A DNA stretch of 64,000 nt from Ostrinia nubilalis (GCF_963855985.1 NC_087105.1:8000501-8064500); one strand, 5' to 3'. Counted from the first letter of the stretch, positions 47,555 to 58,263 are shown. Program-made: numbers and translations. Notes: generated by a model from the letters alone, not told the origin.

Positions 47555-47556
47555 AC

Positions 47557-47698
47557 CTGTATATGGGTTTCCCTCCGGTGGCCTTCCCGGCGCGGAACCA
47601 GAGCACCATGTAAACACGGTCCTCGTTCGTGTCGGGCGTGACGTCACACGGCAGCGACGCCGTGCGCCCAAGCACCGCGTCAACGTCCACTGTCGACA
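47557..47698 (-). CDS. Sidestep-like Ig protein, exon A (first half of Ig domain 1)
   Basis: The minus-strand acceptor TTCTTGTTCCAG precedes 47698; the donor AG|GTACAT follows 47557. The 142-bp exon enters with TG (completing a codon begun in the previous exon), then reads [19 protein letters not shown], then [20 protein letters not shown] and TGGKPIY, leaving AG to join T of exon B. VDAVLG..ASLPCD (strand B with the first Ig1 cysteine) and VLWFR (core tryptophan) are diagnostic of the N-terminal Ig V domain of Sidestep proteins. The start is not a translation start: a signal-peptide exon is expected further upstream, above 64000. The donor is weak beyond GTA, probably because an RTE tail lies against it. 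No stop or frameshift. Confidence 0.92.
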
Positions 47699-48356
47699 CT
47701 GGAACAAGAAAAAGTAATTTTTTATTGAGGTTCCGTAGTACCTGGGTACCAAATGGAGAGTCCTACGATGCTTCTGCTGGCCTGATAACTGTCTGTCTAC
47801 CTACCTGACTGTCAATCTCTTTCTTTTTTTTTTCAATTTTATGAAATGGCACTTGATGATAATGTCACCTGTAATACTCGTATACGAATGAGTATGTTGC
47901 ACAGAAGGGGGTCTTTGGAGAATTGGAGGTCAATTGTCGTGTTAGCAAACTGAAATTGTATTAGAAACGTTGCTAAGGTTAAGAAGTATACCTACTCGTA
48001 TCTATTATCTTTTATTTAATTCATGTAGACACTGCTTGACTTGGGGGTTTGTAAATAATTTAAAATGTATGCAACAATTGGAAACAATTTACTATTTCTG
48101 CTAAATTGTATAGTTACGTTTGGCTTCCGCGAAACATCCTTCTGTGAAAGCCTGCTCTTCGTTGTAAATCTAATATCAATCTATCTGATACTACGAGTAT
48201 TCTCAGACTAACAGAGTTGGTACTAGATAAAATAAATAATTCCATTTGAAACAGAAAATACTACAAGCAAAATCTTTGATTTAAGTATAAACTAATTATT
48301 CGAATTAATTTCGTTTCGTATAAAATATTCTTTGCATTAGTAAACAAACTGGAGCC

Positions 48357-48475
48357 AGTTCTCATTAAAACCAGATTGCAATCTTAGCGCAGAGGGTAAT
48401 TCTGGTTTAGCGAATTGTCGCTTCGCGCTTTGCCCGGGCCGTATCCACTTTGTCCAGCTGACTTCACGAATCGTA
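48357..48475. repeat. Dispersed repeat, copy 1
   Basis: It shares with 49326-49445 the ordered words TTCTCATTAA, CCAGATTGCAATCTT, TAATTCTGGTT, and the GCTTTGCCCGGGC-type block. I cannot assign it to a known element. Confidence 0.55.
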
Positions 48476-49139
48476 GCTAATGAGTAGCGGCCAATGTAGC
48501 GTCAGCAAAATGGTAATGTACGAGTATCTCATCACAGTTTACGAATCAGAAATAGGATAGTGTTAATTCTATGAAACATAATGCTTCAACCACACCAAAA
48601 GGCCAATAACAGGTCGCGCGACCCATGGCAGTTCACGCGACCTGTCATTTCCCTATGCACGCGTTAAAGCTTATTGAAACTTTTTAAACAGCTACATTTC
48701 AATTGACGCCGAGAGCCGCCAGTTTGCCTGTGACCACGCGTTTCAAGCGTGAGTACATAATGTAACTCATATAAAAATCACACAAATAGCGAAAAAAAAT
48801 TGGCGATGGCGATTGTCACAAAACTGTTACTATCAAAAAATTTTAGTCAAGTTCACAAAGATCTATCAAAATTGCCATGAAAATGTTACTACGACGTACA
48901 CATAAAATCTATTTAAAATAGTGTTTTGCTATGAGAGTAAGGGGTATAAAGTTTAATTTCCTGAAAGGAAAGTGATGAAGGTTTCAAGTATAGGGGGAGA
49001 CGCATAAAATGACAGAAGTACTCCATAACATGGGGGCTCTTTAACTCAGTGCAAAGTTAATAATTACAGTCTAGACAGACTAGAGTGTCACTATTTAGTA
49101 ACTAATTAAATGAATTATTGCCCTAATGCTAACTTATCA

Positions 49140-49292
49140 TACCACCTCACCGATTTAAATGAGATTTGGGAAAGATTTAGTTTTACTTGTTATTGATTTA
49201 GTGTCCCTTTTATAAGTGTATAAGGTGCACGCAATAATCCTTTTTGTGAAACCAAAATTCACACAGGCGAAGTCAAGAGCAAAAGCTAGTAA
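49140..49292 (+). mobile_element. Helitron-like 3' fragment
   Basis: The body phrase CCGATTTAAATGAGATTTGG and an ending GCGAAGTCAAGAGCAAAAGC-TAG resemble lepidopteran Helitron 3' ends (CTAG followed by T). No 5' end is present. Confidence 0.5.
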
Positions 49293-49325
49293 ATTGTATT
49301 ACAGCAAGCACAGTCGTCTGAATAA

Positions 49326-49445
49326 TTCTCATTAATCCAGATTGCAATCTTTGTGTAGAAAGCTAATTCTGGTTCAGCAGATTGTAGTGTCACGCCTTCC
49401 ACGGGCTGAGTCCGCTTTGCCGGGCAGAGTCGACTTTACTCATCA
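49326..49445. repeat. Dispersed repeat, copy 2
   Basis: It is the partner of 48357-48475 in the same orientation, about 970 bp away, with clear but diverged similarity. Origin unknown. Confidence 0.55.
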
Positions 49446-51775
49446 AAGTCAGAAGTTAATTATAGTGGCGGGTAATACACACAATACAATAGAGCTGATG
49501 AGAATGTGGTATTATGGGTCAATGTTGATAGCGTATCGGAAAGTTACTTAAATATACATTATATCGATTGTAGGGATAATTATTAATTAATCGATGAGTC
49601 CCTCAATAAACATAATTATTTGGACGATTTTGTGAGATGCCAGCAACTTCTGACATTTATACTTGTACAAATAATCGTTGAAAATCCTATATAAATAATC
49701 TATTACTTATGTTCTTTGTAAGACTAATTGCATCTAAGCTCAAAGATACATAAAATAAAAGCTATTAGACTTTGTCCTTTGAAATAAAATATTCACTCAG
49801 ATGAAATATTCTGCAATAAGGCAATAAGCTTCATGCTTAATCTAAAATCTAATATTAGTAACATTAATGTTGTTTGCTTGCTATAATTATTATCAATACG
49901 TAATGTATTTAACATGGATATCTAATGATTTACTGCGGAGATTAGATTATTCCCACGGCTATCTATTACACAATCCTAATTTGTGCTTACATCAATAATA
50001 CGAAATGGTAAATTATTATGGAGTACGTCAAAGTTTTGGTAAATATCTTGTCTGATAAATTAAATGAAGACGAATAGTTCAAGTTCATAAATAAGAAACG
50101 GGTTACAGTTTTTGAAATCTGAAAATATGTATTGTTCACGTTTAACCTTTGGACATTAAAGTTCATAAACTTTAGCACTTTATGGTAGGTTACCAATTAT
50201 TTTTTGCGTTGACGTGTTGGAAATGATGGTGTATTCCATGTCTTTAAACTAACTAAAAAGACATATAAACGAAGTCTTAGAAATGTCTAGAAATATTATT
50301 GGCAAATGTAACCCATGAAGAACGTAGCGTATTGAAAGTGCTCTAAGAATAGGACGTCAAATGCAAAAAAAAAACCAAGCAGAGACAAAATCCGTTCCTA
50401 AACAACGATAAAATAACAAATGCTCAAACAAAGCTACTAACAGTCTAAAGTAACTCTACTAGAATCAATGAAAGCCGTTTTCATGCCAATAACACGTTAT
50501 TAAATGTATAAAACATCAAAATTGCTAACTCCTTGGCAGCACTGTCTCGACTTGCATCGAAGACCATTTAAAATGGAATATGCCCAATATGGAATGGAAT
50601 ATGGTAGACTCACATTCGCTTAGTTTTCCGAACAATGCCCCAATATTACTGGGATGAGTGTATTATATGAAATATAAAGAGCGTTTATGAAGAGAAGGAA
50701 TAGCGGTATACAGGTTGTCATTAACACTTATATGAGAGAGAATTGTCTTCTATAGAGCATGTTTTAGGCAAAAGCTTGGATGCTTTAGGATGTTAGTAGG
50801 TACGTAATGTATAGGTACTATCAACACGTGAATACCTATTTTCTTACGTTAAAGGATTCCGTACCAGAAGGGTTTTTACGACCCCCACTAAGCTGTTTGT
50901 TTGTCAGATTTTGATAAATTATAATTTCTAGTAACATTACTAATCAATCTGTCAGTTATAGGTCGTATTGGAAGAGTTGAGTCGATCAACACAGGCAAAG
51001 ATTATCGCAAGATGCGTATTCTGACTGATTTGTGTGGTCTCACTTCAAAATAATATTACATCAGTGTCAATATGTGTATCCCTCCCTCAACTTTCGTAGT
51101 GCGACAATAAAATAACGTAGGTACTTTTGTTTTGATCTCTCACATCACTCACTCTTAGCTCATCGTTAGAGAACTCACAGACTCGCGGACTATTTTTTCT
51201 GGAATTTATCTCGCGTTTTAAATTCGCGCCCCTAATGGCATGATTATTGTTTACGTCTGAAACTCATCTCCCTATCATGAATATAAATAGGTATAATTTT
51301 AAAACAGTCCGTCTCAGCCGCGGTAATCCTCTTTCTTCGCGCGAGTGTCACCACGTTGCCCGAAGTAATGCGCACCATCACTCATACTTAGGAAGAATTT
51401 TCAATTTACTCGTCCCGTAATAGAGACGGATTACGTTGGCCCATTGCGCATGTGTAGTTTTATTATGCGCTTGAAGTAATGCTTATTTATTAACAGCCGC
51501 CACTTTAACGTTTAAGTATGAGGGGCTCTTTCTCCTCTGTTCGATTCCGAGGTAAGACATAATGGAAAAGTCGTAAAAACAAGCTCTACTGTGGTTTCGT
51601 TTAGAATGTGGAGTAAATATTTTTATGTTTAAGGCAGGTGACAAACTAGGGTCGGTACATTACATAGTCATGATGACAAATAGGATTTTGTGTGCTTTAC
51701 CTTTCATTCTCTTCTACGTATGGTCATTAAAATTTCTTAGCGTTTAGAGTCGCTTCTCAAACTAAATTATAAACA

Positions 51776-51890
51776 ACGTGGGTTCGATTCCCGCCTAAGG
51801 CAGTTCGATTTTTTACCTAAGATTCAATATCTATGTACATAGACACACACCTATGGGTCTTGGCAATGGGAAATAGGTTACTTTATGACG
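51776..51890 (+). mobile_element. Truncated tRNA-derived SINE
   Basis: It begins inside the B box (GTGGGTTCGATTCCCGCC, about 51779-51796) and continues with TATGTACATAGACACACACC and TGGGTCTTGGCAATGGG. The A box half is absent. Confidence 0.5.
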
Positions 51891-52943
51891 CAAAACTAAA
51901 TTAAGTAGGTAAGTACCTACCTATAGGTACTTGACGACTGAGTGATGCTCTATTAAATATTTTATCTAAAAAAATAGTCAAATCATTTCTCCCAGCCCTG
52001 CGGAAATGCATTGTAATCCTACATTTAAAATCGCATTATGATGGTAACCTACCTACATTTTGGCGTCTAGATCGGATCGAACCTCCATTGTCTACAGGCA
52101 ACTGCAACGAACTGCGACGGCTTCAAGCCGATTTAGAAGCAATGTTATATTATTTGAGATTGGGTTATATACAAATAAGAAATTTCAAGTCTGCCCAGTA
52201 AAAAAGGAGCTAACAGCTAGCTAAATTTGGCCTGTAGCTTCGCTACATTTGTTTTGGTTTGTCACATATTTTTTACACCTACGATAAAATCACGGTCTCG
52301 TTAGTTGCTATCTGAAACACGCTTTAATTCATTAAATTAATTACTTGAAAATATTTTCAGTTACTTCTAGAATCTCTATAGGTAGGTACTTATTTGATTT
52401 CATAATGTTGACAGTTGACAGTGCAATAAAGTAATCTTTTCTGTTAGACAAATATTTTTAACGCTTTACATAAATAGCTTCTTACCTAACCACTAATGCA
52501 CTCAATTTGTAACACAACAACAGAAATTCTGTTATTGTATCGCTCGGTAACAGTAATTTGATTTTCATTATTCTATCCAGTAACGTTACACCAGACGTTC
52601 GTGCAATCGCCGCTTTATGAAGATACATCCTGCGGGAATCGCGTGAAAGCCCCAATGAAAATAAAGGGGAACAAAAATCCACCTATCGTAGGGTGACTAC
52701 TCTATTCCTCAGGGAAAGAATGTTTAGACTTATAAAAACAAAAGAGAGTTCAATTCAATAGCAACCAGTTTGGGTTGTTCTAGAACATTTGAATGGCCTA
52801 ACAAGTGACAGACAACTGTTAAAAATGTCGTCTTTATAACACACTAGCGGCCGCCCGCGACTTCGTACGCGTGGACCCCGTTTTACCTCCTTAAGGGTGG
52901 AGTTTCGTAAAATCCGTTGTTACTGAATACCTAGGTTCTAAAA

Positions 52944-53184
52944 AGAACCCCCATGCAAAATTTGAGACTCCTAACACTAAGTGAAAGGTTACTGACTGAT
53001 TGACTGACTGACTCACTCACTCATTACGAAATCTCAGAAACTACAAGACTTGTAAAGTACAAGACTTGTAAACTACAAGACTTGTAGTTTCTGAGATTTC
53101 GTAATGAGTGAGTGAGTCAGTCAGTCAATCAGTCAGTAACCTTTCACTTAGTGTTAGGAGTCTCAAATTTTGCATGGGGGTTCT
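52944..53184. repeat. Near-perfect 109-bp inverted repeat (foldback)
   Basis: Arms 52944-53052 and 53076-53184 are reverse complements with one mismatch over 109 bases, around a 23-base spacer. The arms contain runs of TGACTGAC and CTCACTCACTCATTACG. Near-identity means either very recent formation or gene-conversion-like homogenisation. Confidence 0.95.
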
Positions 53185-53275
53185 ACAAGACTTGTAAACT
53201 ACAAGACTTGTAGTTTCTGAGATTTCGTAATGAGTGAGTGAGTCAGTCAGTCAATCAGTCAGTAACCTTTCACTT
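53059..53275. repeat. 91-bp direct repeat overlapping the foldback
   Basis: 53059-53149 and 53185-53275 are identical as read, both running from ACAAGACTTGTAAACTACAA to CCTTTCACTT, offset by 126 bp. Together with the inverted arms this gives three copies of the same segment, two direct and one inverted. Confidence 0.93.
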
Positions 53276-53786
53276 TTATAAATATAGACTATAGTACTTT
53301 TAGGCCTCGTCTCGCTACAAAGACACACAATCTTCCAAATCTCTAAAGTGCTAATAAATTATGACCAAACGAAACTTCACCTAACCTTAATTTACCTTAG
53401 GCATATTGTATTATTTAATAAAGTAATTTTATTAGAGTAAATGGTGGTTAAGAAGGTTGTATCACGTTTTAACCTACATAGTTAGAAATAACAAAAGCTA
53501 GCCTAATTTCACAAACTTTAAAGCCCTGTTTAAAATGTATTTTGTTCAGTGAAAAAGTTTCGGCGAATTCCGCTAAAGCCATAATGCGTGGTGACTTAGC
53601 ATAGCATGCTTATAGCTCAAATGGAACAGAAATGTGTATTTTATTAGGTTTAAAATTCAACTTACATGACTACCGTTTATGGATCAGATTTAGTTGATTA
53701 TATTACCGAAACTTTTGCTATCAAAATATGCTCGACCTGCTTGAGATACGTAGATTTTTAGATAAGTTTAATTTTTGTTTATTTAG

Positions 53787-54717
53787 GGGAGAGTTCGGTA
53801 TATTGTACCGCCGGGTAAATTGTACCACCCTCATATTTCGTAAAGTATTTATTGAATGTCTGTAATTTCAACACTCAGCGATACACAACTAAAATCAATT
53901 AATATCGGCCATGTGGTTTTTGCCGTGACAACAAATACGTGTGTTTTATTTTGAAAGGTATTTTTTCATTGTTTTCAAGTAACTTTTGACAATACATGTT
54001 TAGTTTGTAATTTTGTTAAATTTAATCACAGGGTGTTTCTAATATATTATTTAAAAGCGTAAATTAGTGTGGATTACAATTATTTGAAACATTTTTCGGT
54101 ATTTATAAGCTATATTTTTTACCGATTTTTTAAAAGCACTATCACCTAGTCGGCTAAATTGTACCACATCAAGTTGTATGGAACTTTACCAAAGAATTTT
54201 GATTTTTTTTTTAGTAAATCATATTTTGAAGTTATAATAGCGTAGTTATGTTTGACTAACAATAAATGAAAGCAAAAGACTGGCAAAGTAGATAAGGTAC
54301 AAGAGTGCGTTACGATAATTGGAATTACAAAACTTGTACTCAAAATCGTGATAACGTGTAAAACAATATCGATTGTCTATGTTATTAACTACTGTTCCTT
54401 TTCGTTTCCTAATTTGTTAAGAATGTATCGTATAATATTTTGCCATAGTTTTTTTATAGGCTTGAAATTTATTGAAATCCAATTTAGTAACCCTGTGGTA
54501 CAAATTATCGAACCGGTTGGCTAAATTGGACCGAAGCTCTGAACTCGTACTTTGTTGATTTGTGCTAAATATACAACAATCATGTTAATTAATACTTGTG
54601 AAATAGTAAGTTGAATAATGTATCTTTTATTATATACCATGGACATTAGCAAAAACAAAAGAAAACTATGTGTAAAATGGGATTGAAAAAAACTGGTCCA
54701 AATTAGCGGACTCTCCC
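53787..54717. mobile_element. 931-bp inverted-repeat DNA transposon with 8-bp target duplication
   Basis: TTATTTAG occurs exactly at 53779-53786 and 54718-54725. Termini GGGAGAGTTCGGTATATTG and (complement) GGGAGAGTCCGCTAATTTG match imperfectly over about 23 bp. The phrase GGCTAAATTGTACCAC and variants recur at 53811, 54150 and 54490 in the interior. An 8-bp duplication fits hAT, P, Merlin or Zisupton; the terminal sequence does not let me choose. No transposase frame is present. Confidence 0.82.
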
Positions 54718-55445
54718 TTATTTAGCTCATAATTTAAAAAAGGCAGCAAAGTCAGGGCCGACTATTAGTAAACTTTACAACGGCAGTGGCCAACCAGTAT
54801 TTAATTGTACATACTTTTTATGTGGTTTATAGTTTTTGTATGGTCTAACTAAGGCAACATTTATTATGACGTCATTTGGTCGCAAACTCGAATCGACTAA
54901 AATAACTGTCATTGATTCCAAAGCCACTGGGTAAATACTAATTTACAGTAAATTGAACACCAACACGCTTTTCAGGGTTATAATAAAGGGTTTTGTTAAA
55001 TAAATCTTGCAATTACTAGATAATGTTATCAACACCCAATTTAAACTCTCCCAACTTACAAGATATTACCTATCAAAGACTATACAACTTTCTTATCTTA
55101 GTTTTCAAGTAGTTCAAAGTCAAAGTTCCAACTCCGACATGAGTTGGTTGTTTTATCTTCGCTGTGCTATTACGTCTAGTCGCGTTAAGATAAGCGTGGA
55201 GAAATGAAATTCCAAATCGGCCCCGCCCTTTTGGTTGTCACCGCTCCAGCCCTGGAATAATTCCATGGAACGATTCCACAATAAAGCTGTGACAGAGCTC
55301 GCCATGACATGTCACGTATAATGTATCAGATATATTAAATTAGATATATTAAATAGCCGCACCACTCGTGTACCACAGATATTTTTATGTAAGACAACGC
55401 AGTGACTCCGCTCCGTCATCGCAACGAATCGTGTGCGTTGGCTCT

Positions 55446-55533
55446 TATAAAAGTTCCCTCAACACTTGCAGGTGTCGTGTCTGAGAACACTAAAAATGCC
55501 CTCTCATAACGAGCGATGCCGAATGTGAACGTA
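55446..55533 (+). promoter_or_regulatory. Possible TATA promoter and splice donor on the plus strand
   Basis: TATAAAAG at 55446-55453 is followed about 50 bp later by AAAAATGCC and a ten-codon open frame, then AAC|GTAAGT, a near-consensus donor, at about 55529. The arrangement resembles a short first exon running opposite to the Sidestep-like gene. No protein homology supports it, so this is weak. Confidence 0.25.
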
Positions 55534-56217
55534 AGTGGCGGCCGACGCACGCGAATAGGGGACTGGAGATTTGAATCTTCGATCCGAATATTCGATTCAC
55601 TAGTGAATATTTTTAGAGATATTATAAAAACTTAGGGAATATGATGTCTTGAAATGAACAAAATGAATAATTTTATTGATATTAAATATTTTAAAATAGC
55701 CTTAAAAGCTAAAAAGCAAACTTAAATATTTATAGGACATCAATTATTGTTAATTCAGTAAGTATATCTTATCTTAAAAGCTTAAAAAGTATAATAGTCA
55801 AATCGGTAATACTGGTAATTGGTGTGAATTTAAACTTCATACTTATTTTCGTAGATACCCAATGAAATTACGAGTAATTACTTTAATTACCTTTGTCATC
55901 CATGTATAATTTAATGTGACTCCATAACCATTTGCGTTCGAATGAACAGTTAAAACTTTAAACTTTTACATAAAACAGTTATCGTATTTTATTAAAGATA
56001 CAATCTAATAAGCGCTCATATTTTTCAAGGGAAAGGCACTTTTAACTCGAAAGAGTTCAATATTAGAACACGAACAAAAAGTTGGGCAGTATTTCATTGC
56101 AACCGCGCCAATAAATCTCTCTGAATCCATCTGGTCCTGCCTTTACAGATACTTAAAAGCATCTTTTAATGTCTTTGATTTATAAATTATCCTTTCAAAG
56201 CTGAACGTTTAATTGTC

Positions 56218-56372
56218 GGCCGTTTGGTGTAGTGGTTCGAAACGGACTATTCCGGAGGTAGCGGGTTCGATTCCCGCACAGTACAAACATTTGTGTGCAT
56301 GAACATATTTGTTTGTATTGGACTGGGCGTTTTCTATGTATAATATAATAAATAATAATAATAATAAATAGT
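56218..56372 (+). mobile_element. tRNA-derived SINE with (ATA)n tail
   Basis: GGCCGTTTGGTGTAGTGG (A box) and GCGGGTTCGATTCCCGC (B box) form a tRNA-like head. They are followed by the body ATTTGTTTGTATTGGACTGG and GCGTTTTCTATG and an ATAATAATA tail. The head lacks a complementary acceptor end, so this is a SINE, not a tRNA gene. Confidence 0.8.
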
Positions 56373-56634
56373 TTATTTCCAAACCATAACACTAATACAG
56401 CTTAGAATCTTAATCACGTTAATTAACAACTTCGTGTTTAAGCAAATTTGTTGTTCCCCTGACCTTCAAAATAGGAAAAACCTGAGCTTTGAAGGGTCAG
56501 TGGTTCGGCTCGCGATATGGGTATGAGAATTCTTACAATTTTCTAAGTTTAAACATTACTGTGAAAAGATATGTGAATTTAACAAAAGAAATATAAAGTA
56601 GATAATAAGACGACAGAGAACTGTGAGTGTTGCT

Positions 56635-56643
56635 TGTTGTATA

Positions 56644-56674
<31 letters not shown>

Positions 56675-56760
56675 AAGTGTATGTGTAGGTATGTGTAAGT
56701 GTAATGTATATAAGTGTAATTGTAATGTATATAAGTGTAAGTGTATGTGTGTGTTGTTGT
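56635..56760. repeat. GT-rich microsatellite forming the 3' tail of the Jockey-group element
   Basis: A run of about 15 GT units near 56647-56675 grades into GTGTAAGTGTAATGTATATAA-type units up to the stop codon at 56761. On the minus strand it lies directly after the RT frame, where some non-LTR elements carry simple-repeat tails. Confidence 0.85.
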
Positions 56761-58263
56761 CTAGGACAACAAATCCTCAGTGTCAGTGTAGCCAAGATTT
56801 TGCAGGTACAATCTTAACTTCTTTTTAAGCTCAAACTTGTTTAATTTATGTATTTGTAATATTTTGTCTAGTTTATTATACAATTTTGTGCTCAAGTTAT
56901 GCAGCTGTTTATCAGCGAAAACAGTATTAGTGGTGGTTGCAGGACAAGGTGGTTTGGGACGACGTCTAGACTCTGATGGACAGTTTATTGGTATAGTCGG
57001 GTGTAGCCACAGGGTGGTCCGAAGGATATGTAATTGTCTAACCGTGAGTAGATTACATTCCTCATACAGTTGTGCGGTTGGATATCTCCAGGGCCTTCTA
57101 TACATAACCTTAAGTACTGCTCTTTGTGCACGTTCGATTTTAATGAAGGTTGTCTTGGAGGTGCCACCCCACACTGGGATGCAGTAGGAAAGGATTGACT
57201 CACAAAGCGCTGAGTAGACTGTTGACAGGATATCTCTATCTGCGGAATTGCGCAAAGTCTTGAAGATGAAGATCATCTTACGCAATCGACATGCTACGGA
57301 TTCCACCTGACTATGCCAGTTTAAGCAGTGATCTACCTGTATACCCAGGTATTTCATTATGGTTGTATTTTGTAACTGGGGGCAGTCGCAGTTTAGGGAC
57401 CCACTGGAGCATTTATGGGCACGTATCTGAAGGCCTTCATGCGGAGGTTGTGTAGAAGACCGAATTGAAAAAGTTAAAACTTTAGTTTTGTCTGCGTTCA
57501 GCGTAAGAAGGTTAAGCCTTAGCCAATTCATGATAATTTTAAAATTATTTTCAGCCAAAGCGAAAGCCTCAGCCCAATCATTTCCTGAGACAGCCAGAAC
57601 CGTGTCGTCTGCATAGGCTATTATTCGAGAGTGGGGTAACTGTAGGTCACAGAGCTGGTTAACGTATATTAAGAATAACGTGGGACCCAGTATACTCCCT
57701 TGAGGAACTCCGAAGTCAAGAGTCTCTTGGTGGCTGACAAATTCTCCTATCCTTGTACATTGCGTCCTTCCCGATAGATAATCGGAAAAAACGCTTAACG
57801 CACACCCTCTTACACCCAGTGCATCCAACTTCTTCAAGAGTAAGGGGACAGAGACAGTGTCAAAAGCCTTGGAGAGATCCAGGAAAATGCCTAGACATTT
57901 TCTATTACCGTCAACCTCACTGACTACGTATTCTACAAGTGAGGCCACAGCGTCCTCGGTAGACCTTCCTCTCCTGAAACCGAATTGATTATTTGAGATT
58001 AGGTTATTTGCTTCGAGGAAGGAAACCAGACGGCGATTCAGAAAACGTTCAAAAATCTTGGACAAGGTAGGCAACACCGAGATTGGACGGTAATTATTAA
58101 CACTGGCTCTGTCCCCACTCTTATATATGGGGTGGACAACTGCCTTTTTCAAGGCAACTGGAAACCTCCCAGTTTTCACTGCTAGGTTACATAAGTGGGT
58201 AATGACGGGTATAAGAACTGGACAGGACTTGAAGATTCTGGCTGACAATCCGTCCCATCCCAC
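56761..58263 (-). CDS. Non-LTR reverse transcriptase, N-terminally truncated, open frame
   Basis: From about 58263 the minus strand reads GWDGLSARIFKSC with no stop for 500 codons. RT motifs in order: NYRPISVLP (57-65), FLDLSKAFDTV (127-137), GVPQGSILGPTLF (185-197), and IIAYADDTVLA with the catalytic YADD at residues 217-220. The thumb/C-terminal part includes MKYLGIQVD and a PVWGGTSKTT segment, ending LQNLGYTDTEDLLS. The reading begins on GTG inside the domain, so there is no true start. It copies its own RNA in an intact element; here the endonuclease is missing, so this copy is dead despite the intact frame. Confidence 0.85.
   Translation of the reverse strand: MGWDGLSARIFKSCPVLIPVITHLCNLAVKTGRFPVALKKAVVHPIYKSGDRASVNNYRPISVLPTLSKIFERFLNRRLVSFLEANNLISNNQFGFRRGRSTEDAVASLVEYVVSEVDGNRKCLGIFLDLSKAFDTVSVPLLLKKLDALGVRGCALSVFSDYLSGRTQCTRIGEFVSHQETLDFGVPQGSILGPTLFLIYVNQLCDLQLPHSRIIAYADDTVLAVSGNDWAEAFALAENNFKIIMNWLRLNLLTLNADKTKVLTFSIRSSTQPPHEGLQIRAHKCSSGSLNCDCPQLQNTTIMKYLGIQVDHCLNWHSQVESVACRLRKMIFIFKTLRNSADRDILSTVYSALCESILSYCIPVWGGTSKTTFIKIERAQRAVLKVMYRRPWRYPTAQLYEECNLLTVRQLHILRTTLWLHPTIPINCPSESRRRPKPPCPATTTNTVFADKQLHNLSTKLYNKLDKILQIHKLNKFELKKKLRLYLQNLGYTDTEDLLS

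Larger units (their letters stand above)
32679..47556 (-). other. 14.9-kb intron between exons A and B
   Basis: It runs from donor AG|GTACAT at 47556 to the acceptor at 32679 on the minus strand. Repeats are listed separately. I recognise nothing in roughly 32841-33780, 33970-34260, 34385-35258, 35400-36360, 36495-36790, 40310-42810, 43070-43375, 43490-44090, 44575-45760 and 45810-46500. The block 40470-40690 is GC-richer than its surroundings but has no long open frame. Confidence 0.8.
914..47698 (-). other. Sidestep-family Ig gene, internal part of the transcription unit
   Basis: Three minus-strand exons with matching splice phases define this unit: 47557-47698, 32470-32678 and 914-1024. 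Joined, they encode about 153 residues covering Ig domain 1 and the start of Ig domain 2. Phrases characteristic of insect Sidestep proteins are present: [23 protein letters not shown]...GKPIYSFDVRGR, and GPLEEGNELVLVCEVRGG. In Drosophila, Side proteins are single-pass surface molecules that act as ligands for Beaten-path receptors in motor-axon guidance; that role is family knowledge, not seen here. The family has several paralogs and this fragment does not let me choose among them. The signal-peptide exon and everything after early Ig2 lie outside the window. Long introns packed with transposons are the main oddity. Confidence 0.88.
52844..53288 (-). mobile_element. Helitron, minus strand, with internal foldback rearrangement
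   Basis: On the minus strand it starts TCTATATTTATAAAAGTG and ends GTCGCGGGCGGCCGCTAG. The right part has been copied in inverted and then direct orientation, giving the structures described as the inverted repeat 52944-53184 and the direct repeat at 53185-53275. Confidence 0.78.
56635..58263 (-). mobile_element. 5'-truncated Jockey-group non-LTR retrotransposon
   Basis: It consists of a 500-codon RT frame plus a simple-repeat tail. The endonuclease and first part of RT are absent, as expected from incomplete reverse transcription. The target duplication was not identified. Clade within the Jockey/CR1 group is not resolved. Confidence 0.8.

Noticed and set aside
52900..53290. CRISPR-like repeat array
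   Set aside because: The repeats are inverted and direct copies of a Helitron segment, without regular spacers, in a eukaryotic genome.
56218..56285. tRNA gene
   Set aside because: The tRNA-like part continues into a SINE body and ATA tail, and the acceptor ends do not pair.
56634..56828. Cys/Val-rich open frame
   Set aside because: Translation of the GT microsatellite.
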